In this document: positions 1 through 10,700 of the stretch, in pieces
Numbering within the stretch: the first letter of the stretch is position 1
Layout: every line of letters starts with the position of its first letter
Notes under the pieces: generated by a model
Database searches by the model: none
Told to the model about the DNA's origin: nothing
What the model saw: the letters and a program-made list of their open reading frames with translations, nothing else
Translations under genes and position numbers: made by a program
Source: Blattamonas nauphoetae
Lineage: Eukaryota > Preaxostyla > Oxymonadida
Reading direction: 5' to 3'
DNA: 64,000 bases
NCBI GenBank assembly: GCA_033064195.1
Contig: JARBJD010000003.1
Coordinates: 186,001 to 250,000, forward strand

Positions 1-1269
1 CTCAGCTTATGGATTAAACAGTATAATGAAGTTGGAAAACACAATACTCCAATTATTCATCCACAGAATGTTCTCCCAATCCCAAAGGACATGGAATCAT
101 TCAAAGTTGTCATGAAAAAGTGGCATGGATTTGATAAGAGCGAGAGGATTTGGAGAGAGCGAGATGAACTCTTGCACTCTACAGATGGTCTAATTTTTAC
201 TCCAGTTACCCTTGGATACAAACTGAAGTTTACCTTTGATGATCTTCTCAAATGGAAGCCTCCTGAGTTGAACACTGTTGACTTTCTCGCAGAAACAGTT
301 TTTTCAGTGGTTGTTCAGTCCAACCAAGACATTTCGACAACCACAGAACACGAGAAACTGTCACTCTGGTCCCTCTCGACGATGAACACTGCTCTCGAGT
401 TTTATGATTACGTCCGAGTTGGGACTGAACGCCCTTCTGCATTCGCTGACACTGTCACAGAACAATCCCAAGCCGCGAACGAGGCTGGCCATTCTTTTGA
501 TCCTTCGTCCCTCCGCAACGGCTCCATCGTCGAGTGTACGTACGACAGGAGCTACACCCGACCCATCATCGCCCTCCAACCCGACGAGCTCCGGCGCGAG
601 TTCCAGTTCGTGGACGACAAGTACTTCTTCTTCAACAGCGTTCTCAAGTTCTCCGACGAGGTCGAAAACGAGTCGCAGGGCGGGTGGAGGATCCTCCAAG
701 TGCGGACCGACAAAAGCAAGCCCAACCACATCCGAGTGGTGAAGAACATCCAAGAGAGCATCCTGCACCCTGTCAAGATCGAGGACATCATGAAGTATGT
801 CAAAAAGCAGGCTGAGTTGAAATTGATGAACGAGCAGAAAAAGGCACTTCCAGCACCCGTCCCAGAAACGGCCAGGCCCGACCTGCGCCCCACCCAGCTC
901 GTCGTCGACCACTTCGCTGTGAAGTACGTCCCACGCCCACTCCCTCCCGAGATCCACCCGTTGTGCGATGGCTTTGAGTATCCCTTCCCAGACGGCATCC
1001 CCGACCTCCCCTCCTTCCCCGACCTCAACACACAATTTGGCCATCCTGGCCAGCACCTTCGAGCACTCAGAGACCCACAGGCACCAGCTCCTCCACCCCA
1101 GCCAAAGCACTTCTCTCAATCCACACCCACAAGCACCATCCATCTCCCCCCTCCACCACTCCAGCAACTCCCTCTCTTTGATCCAGTCAGGCGGACAGAA
1201 CCAGGCCTTCCAGCCGAACCTCAAACAGCTGTCCCCATGGGAATTCCACAGGATGATGACGAAAATTGA
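1..1269 (+). CDS. mRNA guanylyltransferase (capping enzyme), C-terminal part, 5' end outside window
   Basis: The frame is open from base 1, so the gene enters from the left and the KxDG lysine motif lies outside. Visible nucleotidyltransferase signatures, in order, are DGLIFTPV (motif IV, about 172-195), LLKWKPPELNTVDF (motif V, about 244-285) and WRILQVRTDKSKPNH (motif VI, about 685-730, in the OB-fold). These are typical of GTP:mRNA guanylyltransferases, which cap nascent RNA polymerase II transcripts in the nucleus. After the OB-fold comes a proline-rich tail of about 120 residues ending at the TGA at 1267-1269. No intron is needed within the visible part. Whether a triphosphatase domain is fused at the N-terminus cannot be seen. 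Confidence 0.9.
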   Translation, partial: LSLWIKQYNEVGKHNTPIIHPQNVLPIPKDMESFKVVMKKWHGFDKSERIWRERDELLHSTDGLIFTPVTLGYKLKFTFDDLLKWKPPELNTVDFLAETVFSVVVQSNQDISTTTEHEKLSLWSLSTMNTALEFYDYVRVGTERPSAFADTVTEQSQAANEAGHSFDPSSLRNGSIVECTYDRSYTRPIIALQPDELRREFQFVDDKYFFFNSVLKFSDEVENESQGGWRILQVRTDKSKPNHIRVVKNIQESILHPVKIEDIMKYVKKQAELKLMNEQKKALPAPVPETARPDLRPTQLVVDHFAVKYVPRPLPPEIHPLCDGFEYPFPDGIPDLPSFPDLNTQFGHPGQHLRALRDPQAPAPPPQPKHFSQSTPTSTIHLPPPPLQQLPLFDPVRRTEPGLPAEPQTAVPMGIPQDDDEN

Positions 1270-1498
1270 TGACCAACTAAACAATTGGCCATGTGATCCA
1301 ATTATTGCTCGTTTAGCTTTGGATGTGAATCAATGTTTATGATGGAACCAGTTGAAGTGCGATGAAATTGACAATGTCCACGCTAAATTTCGAATATAAT
1401 GACATACCACTTCATCTGAATCATATGCCGTTGGGAAATTAGTTAATTTCAAGAGATATGCTTCATCAGAACGAGACAGGTTGTTTTTGATCTGTCCC

Positions 1499-2940
1499 AT
1501 GTCCACACCGCGATCAATGATTGTCGTGACTTCACTTGTTCTTTTCTTAACGAGGCAATCATTTTCATCATTGTTGGGTATGTTGGCCCTTTTCATCACG
1601 ATTATGTTTCTCATTCATTCAGACCAGGACAAGTTATTGACTTGGGCACTAAACTCGAAGTCTCATCAATATAGGTCAAAAATTCAGGAAAAACATTCTC
1701 AAAATCTCCTTTCAAACGACCAAGAACTTCTCGCTGAATATGACTCCAGAAAAGTTCACATCTCATCTCTCTTAAAGTTGTTTTAGTATCACCCCTCCTG
1801 CAAATGTCTGAATACGGTCCTTGACCAGGGACAATGTGGAAGTTGTTGGGCATTTTCGTCAGCAGGATCTGCAGCTGATTCTCTCTGTGTTCATGAAATG
1901 AAGAATATCATCCCGTCTCCACAATATATGGTATCACCGACTCTTCAATCTTATTTTTAAGGTCGCTTGTACACGCGGTTGTTTGGATTCATTTCTTCCA
2001 CTTTGTGCCAGTATGTTGCCTTTTTGAGACACGTCTTCAGATGGCTGCAATGGAGGTACTTTGCCAATGGCAGGACTCGGTTTCACATTAATTCGTTTTA
2101 AAAAACCGTAGATATCGAAAAGAATGGTATTATTGAATCAGAATGCATTCCATACACTGGGAAAGACGACACAAAATGTTACACTAATTGTACAAACGTA
2201 GATTCAGTCGTAAAACCTTCGTTCGAACACCACAAGTCTTATTTATCCATTTTCATATGTTCAGGGGTCTATATGCGTTCATTCCATCGTTGTATGGAGG
2301 AATCGAGAAAGAGATGATGCTCGCAATTATGGCTTCGGGATCCATCACCGGTGTGTTGACCTTATGAATTTAGTATCATTTAGTTGGCTTTACTGTCTTT
2401 ACGAACTTCAAGGGGTACAAAGAAGGTGTATACAACACAACGGATAATACACTCCCGCTCGGGGGACATGCAGTCCGCCTTGTTGGTTGGAACCAAACCA
2501 ATGATCCACCATATTGGATTATGGTCAACAGGTGTGACATTTATACTTTCAGATTTCCAGTTGGGGCGAAAAATGGGGTATGAATGGAACGGCACATTTT
2601 CTCAAAGGCCAAAACTTCTGCGGAATTGAAAATCAAGCCCTGTTCTTTATGAGTACGATATTCTGCCATTTTCACATTTCTCTCAGCAAAGACGCCTCCT
2701 AATCACAAATCCTCAGTCCATCTTTCATTTCTTGCATACTTCGGGATCATCCTCGCTTTTCTGCTCGCTTTAACGGTTCTTATCAACGTACTTGTGAAAA
2801 CGACATTTTTCATCAAACCTCAAGCACCAGGAACGTTTTCAACTCAGTTTTCCAGATTTGCTCCAAACACCGTCGGGAACACTCCGCCAGATGATACAGA
2901 AACACATGGAACGAGCTTACTCGATGATTTTACACAATAA
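1499..2940 (+). CDS. Cathepsin-B-like C1A cysteine protease with C-terminal membrane anchor
   Basis: Spliced papain-family protease. The active-site cysteine is in DQGQCGSCWAFSS (about 1826-1862), followed by a DGCNGG motif, the histidine in LGGHAVRLVGW (about 2459-2490) and the asparagine in NSWGEKWGMNG, so the catalytic set is complete. Five short introns restore this frame: about 1956-2040, split between two GT-AG introns near 1964-2040, then about 2082-2112, 2342-2376, 2531-2559 and 2654-2687. After the protease domain an exon encodes a strongly hydrophobic helix (about 2725-2795) and a short polar tail to the TAA at 2938-2940. A hydrophobic N-terminal stretch (1499-1620) could be a signal peptide or anchor. 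The start and the propeptide exons (1500-1790) are uncertain. Most likely a lysosomal or surface protease held in the membrane. Confidence 0.8.
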
Positions 2941-3127
2941 TTCTTCCTTTCCGTTCTTTATTCACTTCATTGTTTGTTTTTCGTGCCGTTCGACATCGTC
3001 TTTCTCTTCGTCCAGAATGTCAGATGCAAGAGGTTATGAAATGGCAACGCAACAAAAAAGTTCAAAAAAGCAAGGATTCATTTGGAAGACATTTGGCAGA
3101 AAATAAAGACCAGAAAAACGAAGGCCC

Positions 3128-4633
3128 TCAATCAGAACGAGAACCGGACGAGCGCTCATGGCGACGGTGTCTATGATGCGTACGATGTGAGTGTGTCCTC
3201 TTCTTCTTTCGGATGGACTTTGAATCAGAATCACTCTCTCCCCGAGAGTCACTCGAACTCGAACCACTCCTCCGTTTGTCTCGCCTCCTCTGCCTTTCAC
3301 CTCCGTTCTCCTCTTTCAGACTGTCAATTCGGATGGTCTCCCCTGACCCTCTCTTCCCGCCCCTCTCCGATCCCATCCCCCCGCCCACCCATCCCGTCGA
3401 ACAACTGGTGGGCCACTTTCGGCCAGACTCAGCCGGAGCCGTTCCAGCTCAGACGCAGACCGTTCGGCGATGGCTCTTCCTGCTGCCGGGATTGGTGTTT
3501 GTTGCGATGGCCGGTCATCGCTGCTCGAATCATCTCCAAAGATGGATGCTGTCTTTTTCTGCTCCACAGCGGGCCGAGCTGCAGGAGCGAGTTGCTGTGA
3601 ACGTGCTCCCACCGGAGCTGCTGGTTGGATCTGTTCATTTCCTGAGATGCCTGTTCCCGACCCGAGTGCGTTCTGGAGCATGGCGTCCACATCAGCTTCG
3701 TCTTCAGTTTCGCTTGTCTCGGAATGCTCATCCTCCTCCGTAGAAGGAACAGACAAATCTGTGTTAGAGGGTCGATTGGAGGCTGAGACTTGTGATGGTG
3801 TTCCTTTTCCTGGCAGAGAGAGTTTCATGGTGAAATTCCCATCTCTTTTGTCAACCTCTGGTTTCTAAACAGGCAAAAAAATAAAAAAGACGACATTTTA
3901 AGGAGAATTTCATATCAATCAAACCATTGTATCTTGAACTGGAGCATTTCGAATTTTTTCTTCTTGCTTCTTGAACAGTTCATTCCATCTCTGTTCATCT
4001 GACTTTTCTTCATATTTTTTGCCTTTTCCAGCAAGCAAATCATCAGCATTGGTTTTGATATATGTTAAGAACCAGCCCTTCTCTGTCTGTTCAACCTTTA
4101 ACTTTCCCGTCTTCCCACAATACAAGATAAAGCCAGTGAGCGTTGTCCAGACAGTGGCATTCATATGAATATGATGTCTGTCCTTAATGAGTTCGTTGTA
4201 GACAACATTGAAGTGAACACGACTATTTCCGAATCTAGATCGAGTTGCGATGTGAAAGAAGGTGCAAACCTGGTCCGCATGAGTGTCATGAAAGAGTGTT
4301 CAAATTCACGGGAGTAATCATCCATAAATTTGTGTGGGTTTTGTCCAAATACCTGCATCTGGCGCTGATGAGCTTCAGATTCACAATGACACTGTTCAGG
4401 CGAGAAAAAGCAGCGATGAAATCACAAAAAACAACAGACCTTGAATCCATTCTGATCACGGCACTGCTTTTGACACTGGTAAAACAATAAAAGGAGAGCC
4501 AGAGACAAAGAGGAGATTGAATGAGGTGTAAAGAAGAACAGACCATTTGACAATACCAACGTAACTTCTGGAGTCCTTTCGCTTTCATACGATTGGAAAT
4601 ATCTTTTGGTGATCCTCTTTCAGCTTTTCCCAT
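3128..4633 (-). CDS. KIN: KIN17 DNA/RNA-binding protein, short form with RS-like tail
   Basis: The N-terminus (start codon 4631-4633) reads MGKAERGSPKDISNRMKAKG, followed after splicing by LQKLRWYCQMCQKQCRDQNG and a CHCESEAHQRQM zinc-finger segment. Then come NPHKFMDDYSREFEHSF and HIHMNATVWTTLTGF, both diagnostic of the KIN17 winged-helix domain. KIN17 is a nuclear protein tied to splicing, replication and DNA-damage response. Introns of about 35-100 nt interrupt the first third. Downstream, the acidic, Ala/Pro-rich exon (3828 to about 3385) can be joined by a ~68-nt intron to an Arg/Ser/His-rich tail ending at 3128. Without that splice the frame would stop at 3316. I see no C-terminal KOW/SH3-like tandem of the human type. 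The family call is firm; the 3' structure is tentative. Confidence 0.82.
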
Positions 4634-4689
4634 CTGAATCACACCCTTGCGGCGAAAAAAAGTGTACTCCGATCGAAGCTTCACCCCCA
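4634..4689. promoter_or_regulatory. Shared spacer between divergent KIN17 and C9orf85-like start codons
   Basis: Only 56 bases separate two divergent start codons, so both 5' UTRs and core promoters must fit within or overlap this spacer and the neighbouring coding sequence. I see no clear TATA box or other named element. Inference from gene positions only. Confidence 0.35.
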
Positions 4690-5482
4690 ATGAGCACGCA
4701 AAGAGGTAACCAAACAAGGAAACGACCACAAAAACACCAAAACACCTACGCATTTACCGTAAAGAAAAAGGTTAATCCGCTCGAAGCCAAAATCCTAGAC
4801 ACACCAACTTCACGATTCCTTTGTCCGACGTGCGCTGATGTAATCGCTTGGAAAAAACAATTTAAGAAATACAAACCTCTTTCAACCCCTAGGAGATGGT
4901 AGTTTTTTCATCACTTACATCCATTGTAGCTCCACATGCCAAGAGAAGAATGTCGTCCATGCTTACATGGTTCATTGTGAGGATTGTGCTGAGAAAAACA
5001 ATATTTGTGCTAAATGCTCGACACAAAACCTTTCTGAGATTTTGTATTCATTTTATAACCTTCTTAAGACTTTCCATCTCTCGTTCAGGAAAGAACGACA
5101 ACCACGGATGGCCAACAAACCAAAAAGGGGATCAGCACCTGCAACAGAATGTAAATGCGCCACCTCTGCAAAAGAGATGACACCTGAAGAGATTTTCGAA
5201 CTATTTCCGGAGTATTCCAAAGGTTTTCTTCGACTCAGATGATTCATCTGTTTCTAGAGTATGAAGAAACTGGAAGGCTTGCAGAGCGGACTATGAGAAC
5301 AATTCAGAGGAGACTAGATCGAAGAGAAGCGTTTTTATTTTTCTATTTATCTCTTTTTCAGTGAATGTGATTCATGCGATTCACACGATGGAGAATGTCA
5401 TCATCACCATCATAGTCATCATGATTCCAGCGATGATGAGGAAGGAGAAGAAGAAGATGATGATGAAAATGATGAGATTTAA
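4690..5482 (+). CDS. C9orf85-family CxxC zinc-binding protein
   Basis: The opening MSTQRGNQTRKRPQKHQNTY and the later KYKPLSTPRRC match the conserved N-terminus of the C9orf85 family, a small eukaryotic protein of unknown function. Splicing an intron at about 4900-4930 continues into CSTCQEKNVVHAYMVHCEDC and CAKC, giving several CxxC pairs that probably bind zinc. Three further introns (about 5048-5090, 5222-5256 and 5328-5360) lead to a C-terminal CDSCDSHDGE plus a His-rich then acidic tail, ending at TAA 5480-5482. The His cluster may also bind metal. An AATAAA lies at 5561-5566 and could serve 3' processing. The start is the first ATG after the divergent spacer. Confidence 0.82.
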
Positions 5483-5666
5483 GAACACTTCACTTTTTTG
5501 AATGCAAGAATTTGTGTTGTCGGTTTCTCGTTGTTTCGAGGAAGAATTATAAAATTATGGAATAAATACGAACATGAATCCGCAGAGAAGTGAAATATTC
5601 TCACTTTCATAATGCATTTCTGCGTGTTTCCTCTAGAGAAGTCAACAAAAAAGTTTTCTCGATCCT

Positions 5667-7586
5667 TTACCCATCAGTGAAATAAGACCAAAAAATATCG
5701 CTTTCCTGCCCCTCCATTTCAACATGAAGAATGAATTTCGCACTCTGCCTGCGTTTTGTGCGAGCCTGAAAATAAGACTGAGCAACTCGACGAGACCATC
5801 CCCGAAGATCTAATGATGATAAAGATGGTGCTTTCTCTTTGTTGATAGTGAAATCTGTCCCAATCCATACAAAGACAACAGGTTGGGTCTGATTACGGGC
5901 TGGGTCGAGAACATAACATCTGTCGGACCAGAGATCTGTACTATCGAACATAAAGACTTCATTAAAGGAAGGATATTCAAATAACTTAGCTTCATTCCAA
6001 TGCGATGATTTTCCAGGTTTGGTTTTGGCTGTTGTGAGGAATGCTCGCTTTTGTTGCGACGGGGCTGTTGGGCGGCGTGTTCGGAGATTACGGGCACGAG
6101 TTTTTGTCTGATCGACAGAACGAGAGAGTTCCTTGCGACGAGTGTGGGTAATGAGCTCTGAGTCGACTGGTTTAAGATATTTCAATTCAAGTGTGGGAAG
6201 TGGAGTGAGTTTTGTTTTATCACATCGGTCAGAAGTAGCCGAAAGATGCTGGGGAGTAGAGAAGAAGTTGGGGGAGTGGACACCATGTTCGGGAGATTGG
6301 AATGAGTGGTCTAATGGAGTTGTCGGTTGGAATGAGAAACTGTGTTCTTGGGTCGGCGAGCGTGATGAAGACGTTATAGGTTGGTCTTGCGAGATGAGCC
6401 AGGGTGTTTCTTTGAGGAGAGAACTAACTTCATCGTCAAATTCATCGTGACGATGGAGTTGAGACGAATCAAAAGCGAAGCCATTAATTTTGCTCGTTAA
6501 GATTGGAGTTGTGCTTTTTTCTTGCTGGACTCGCTGAAGGTGTGTCCAGAAAAGAAACTCGCCTGATTCATTTTGTGTGAATGTTCGAAACGGGACGGTA
6601 AGCGAAGTGTTGAGTGTGCACGGATAGAGCGGGCTCGGATCAGTCGTGATGACGGGTACAACAAAAGAATCTGGCTCTGGTAAATCTTCATTTGAAATGA
6701 GGTCGACGGGTGTGACATCCGGGGGAGGGGTCAGATGTGTGCTTAACGTCAGACCGAATGACTCCGACTGGGCTCGCATCATCTCACTGCTCTCTTTTCC
6801 ATGCCACGTATACACTCGATCTGAAGTCCAGAGAATGTATGACAGTCGCACATCAAAAGTATTCACAGAGTATGGACCATCAACAAGATGTGGAATGATC
6901 ACGAATCCATTGGTCCGATCCGCTCCCATTCGATAAACAACGTTGGAAGGTCCATTCCGAATTTCATGTTCCCAATCAGATAGCTGTGAGATAAAACCAT
7001 AGTTAGGTCGAACTATCTGACGAATTCGACGGACCGAACGTAGACTAGTTTCGAAATCAAATTTGCAGTACCACATGACATAACTGATGACGACGGAAGC
7101 AGCTCGAGAGACACCCTGATGACAATGAACTAATATTTTGCCGTTCGTTGTCCGAGCCTGTTCGATGATATGAAGAGTGAGAGGGAAAAGAGTTAAAAGA
7201 TCTTCGGATGGGTCGTCAGTCAAGTTGAGATTTACATATTTAAATTGATCTGGAAAGTAATTCGGATAAACAGGTCCAGTTAGATTGAGTATATGTGTGA
7301 TTCCACAAGAGTTGAGGACCAGGAGGTTGCCTGCGACTGTCTTTGACCCAAGATAAAGGTGAGGGAGAATACAAGAACAATCTTCATCAAAATAGGCAAG
7401 TTTGTTCCGTTTATATTCTTCTTCAGTGTTGACTTTTGGTTGATCGTTTGAAGGGTCAACGTCAAGTGTGAGTGTTTTGAATGACAATCTAGACTTCAAT
7501 TTTGGACGATTGAGAAGGTAAGCTGGAGTCGGCTTTTCTCCATCAGGTAGAGGAGGCTTCTTTGCACCTGGATCCGGAACCTGCAT
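5667..7586 (-). CDS. MKP1-like dual-specificity phosphatase with gelsolin-like repeats
   Basis: One long exon of 639 residues. Residues ~70-215 form a dual-specificity phosphatase domain with HCHQGVSRAAS (catalytic Cys155, Arg161) and a candidate general acid in LTDDPSEDL near residue 125. C-terminal of it are gelsolin-type segments, VYTWHGKESSEMMRAQ (about residue 265) and a last repeat with CYVLDPARN and VVFVWIGTDF (about residues 555-580). This order, DSP then gelsolin, is that of plant MAP-kinase phosphatase MKP1, so a role in switching off MAP kinases with a possible actin or phosphoinositide link is likely by homology. The middle is Ser/Thr/Pro-rich. TAA at 5667-5669. An AG acceptor-like site at the proposed start leaves an upstream exon possible. 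Confidence 0.85.
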   Translation of the reverse strand: MQVPDPGAKKPPLPDGEKPTPAYLLNRPKLKSRLSFKTLTLDVDPSNDQPKVNTEEEYKRNKLAYFDEDCSCILPHLYLGSKTVAGNLLVLNSCGITHILNLTGPVYPNYFPDQFKYVNLNLTDDPSEDLLTLFPLTLHIIEQARTTNGKILVHCHQGVSRAASVVISYVMWYCKFDFETSLRSVRRIRQIVRPNYGFISQLSDWEHEIRNGPSNVVYRMGADRTNGFVIIPHLVDGPYSVNTFDVRLSYILWTSDRVYTWHGKESSEMMRAQSESFGLTLSTHLTPPPDVTPVDLISNEDLPEPDSFVVPVITTDPSPLYPCTLNTSLTVPFRTFTQNESGEFLFWTHLQRVQQEKSTTPILTSKINGFAFDSSQLHRHDEFDDEVSSLLKETPWLISQDQPITSSSRSPTQEHSFSFQPTTPLDHSFQSPEHGVHSPNFFSTPQHLSATSDRCDKTKLTPLPTLELKYLKPVDSELITHTRRKELSRSVDQTKTRARNLRTRRPTAPSQQKRAFLTTAKTKPGKSSHWNEAKLFEYPSFNEVFMFDSTDLWSDRCYVLDPARNQTQPVVFVWIGTDFTINKEKAPSLSSLDLRGWSRRVAQSYFQARTKRRQSAKFILHVEMEGQESDIFWSYFTDG

Positions 7587-7706
7587 TCACAGAAAGAGAA
7601 TTCTTTCTGAGGGTGTGATCTGACCAAAAAAGAGTGTGAAGAGTTCTAACAGCGACAGAGAAGTAAAATTTTGAAGTGAAATCATAATAAAGAGGACATT
7701 TGATGT

Positions 7707-10700
7707 CTAAAACATGATACCACCTGATAGTTCAGCTGGTGTAATAAAGGGTTGTGCGATATAGTCAATTGCTCGTTCACCACATAGTGGGCATTCGCTT
7801 TGGATTAATTCATCCAATTCATCAACAATACATTGCTTGTCACATGTATGTGGACGAGATAGGAGTGGAAAATCAACAAATACGTCTGGTTCTGGAAGTG
7901 ATTCTGGGACACTGAACGGGGAGTCCATTGGAGAAGTGGAAGGCTTGGGTGCCCGATCCTTCTTTGCGAAGAGAGAGTTGCGGAGGTCTTCAGTCGTGGA
8001 GAGGAAATCGGTGAGGATGGATGGAGACGGTGAGGGTGAAGCGGTGGTGGATGCAGTGGCGGAGGACGAGGTGAGATGAGCGATGACTGCAGACAAAGCC
8101 TTCTTCTCTTCAGCGTTGCACGTCTCGACGAGGACTTTCACTGCACAGTTCGGATGGAAGGAGTGGTGGCAGGGGAATGAATACAGGCCAGACATCAATT
8201 TCACCTCAGTCAGCAGCTGTTGCGATCGATTCGTCAGCTGTGCTGTCTCGAAGACGAGGAGCGGCTGTGGTGAAGTCAATGGTTTGTTGCATCCGGCACA
8301 TTTCGCGTCCTGTGGAAGGATGAAATGGCGAGTGAAAGGAAGCATTGTCAGTTCCTGCTTCATCTCCTCTCGCAGTTTCGTCTGTTCCTGGATTTCCTCG
8401 CCCAATCGCGTTGAGAGTGAGTCGAAGTCTTTGATTGACGTGTCGATCTCTTTGCGGAAGTCGTCGATGCAGAAGAAGTCGGGGAAGTAGGGCAGGATAT
8501 CAACGAGGGCCAGCTGCAGATCCGACGACTCATCTCGAAGCTGCATGCACTCAGACAGGATCTCGTGGATGAGTGTCTCCGACACTTGCGAGCTTGTGGA
8601 CCCCACCACCGATCCCGACAGGTTCTCCATCTTCTTGTCCACCACACACTTCGCGATCCGGATCCACAGACGCTGGAACATGGCCGGGTCTGTCTTTCCG
8701 TAAGCTGCCTTTGCCGCTTCTTTGGCGAGGTTAAAGTCGACGCCGAGGGCGAGTTCCACAGCCTCGTCAAACAAGTTGAGTTGGATGTAGATATGGACAG
8801 CGGCTCGGATGCACCTGTACTGCATGCACACACGCAGGCAATACCGTTCATCGTAGCACCGCTTCCGCTCCCCCAGAATCGTGTCGGGCTCCTCGTTTTC
8901 CTTCAGAAACTCGATCAACTTGTCCTCCGGTGCGTTTCGGGTGAGTTGGAGAACATAAAAGTTGTGCACAGCCGGCGTCTGGTCGTGGAGGTCCCTGATG
9001 ACGTATTCGAGATAGTTGATGGCGCTGTTCTTTTCGTACTGCACTTTGGCGGGCGGGCGGTACTGCGAGAGGGACGGGATGAGGCGCACAGGGTCGAGGC
9101 GAGGGTACGACATGCGCTTCCACTGCTTGACCAGATCGTCGGGACGGTATTGGATGAGCTCGGGCGAGAACTGGTAGTACAGTTCCGGGTCTTCCTTCAG
9201 CCGCAGCACGTACAGTGCCTCGGGATACAGCCCCCGCGTGATGAACTGCTGGATGTGTGTTTTGGTGTCCTCCGAGCATTGTGCAAAGTCTGCCAGCACG
9301 TCGAGTGCCCCGTGACTCTGCAGCATCGAGTAGATCACGTTCTTGTTGAGTGTGCCGAAGTTCTCTTTCAGAAAGAGGCGAAGGGTCTCCTCGTCGGGGT
9401 CTCGCTCTGGCTCAGCAAAGGGCAGTGTCAAGCCTGGTTTCTGCTTCATCTTCTTCTGCATTTCCTGGTCGAGGCGGCGAAGGAGCTCCCGAGAGATGTT
9501 GTTTGTGGGGGGCTTCTTTGGCCCGTCCGTCTTTTTCTTTTTGAGGGCTTGGTTGGACGCAATGCGGTCGAGGTAGAAGCCGACAATCCACGTGCCCAGA
9601 AGGGACTTCGCGATGGAGTCTGCCTCGCTCTTACCATCCATTGATTGATGCCGCTGGACGAGGTATTCTTGGAGGAGGTTCCACTTTCGGAGATGGATGA
9701 GCGATGACACAGTTTCTTCGAACTCTCTTTCGCTTTTCCCCCACCGTTCAATTGCGAGTGAATAACGTCGTGAGAGAAAATAACAGTTTGCCTGTGTGAT
9801 TTTTACGAGATTTCGCTGTTTTTCAGTTTGACACATCGTGAGTGCCAATGAAAATTGCGATGCAACTTGATGGACTTGCTGATCGTCGAGTAGAGGCTCG
9901 TTATAGTTTTGTCGTCTTCCTTCCTTTTCCAAAGCAAGCATATTCATTTCGTGAAACTGGCGATGCAATTCGATCGCTTTCCCGAGGTATACAGCCCATT
10001 GTTGCTTAACTTCGTCGCCAACTCGAGCAGAATAGAGAGATGTACCATCAGTGATATAAATTTCTCGTGTAACTGTGTCTTGGGACATACTAACAAGTGT
10101 GATATTTAGAATATTCTCAGTAGGAGCGAGAATCCCATCTGGGTTCATGGATGTTGTCGATGCTGAGCTACCAGACTGTTCATTACTATACTTTGATTTG
10201 ATGCGATATGATGTAAGTGTGGGCAGTTGCGATCCGGCTCGATCAATATACTTCATTATTGGAACTGAGTCGTCCAGAAGCTCTCCAGAGAGATGTGACC
10301 AGACCTGAACTCTGTCATCGTACAAAACCAGAAAATGTGTCTCTGAAGCGGCGAGGCCAATTGGAGGATGAATAGGAAGCTGATTTTGAGCAACATTCAC
10401 AACAGGAAGTTGATGGAAAGAGATGAGAGCAGAATCTGTTGGGTTTGCAGATTGAAATCCAACAGTCGATGGAAATTGCTGATGATACACACCCATTGGT
10501 GTAATCCAGGCAAACCATGATGCTCTAATTGGTCGAATTCGTTCATCAACGGGATTGCTGTTACATGTTCCACCAATCGACAGATCACTTGACATTGGAT
10601 TTCCAACATTGGCAGCAACAGCTGAATCAAATGACGTTTCAAAAAAATGGTCATACTTCCCAAAGGGGCAGCTATTGTGGCTTTTGAGTTGATTGTGAAT

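Noticed and set aside
361-1284. 307-codon minus-strand frame
   Set aside because: Antisense to the capping enzyme, whose motifs are clear on the plus strand.
8565-9644. 359-codon plus-strand frame
   Set aside because: Antisense to conserved VPS18 solenoid coding sequence; no features of its own.
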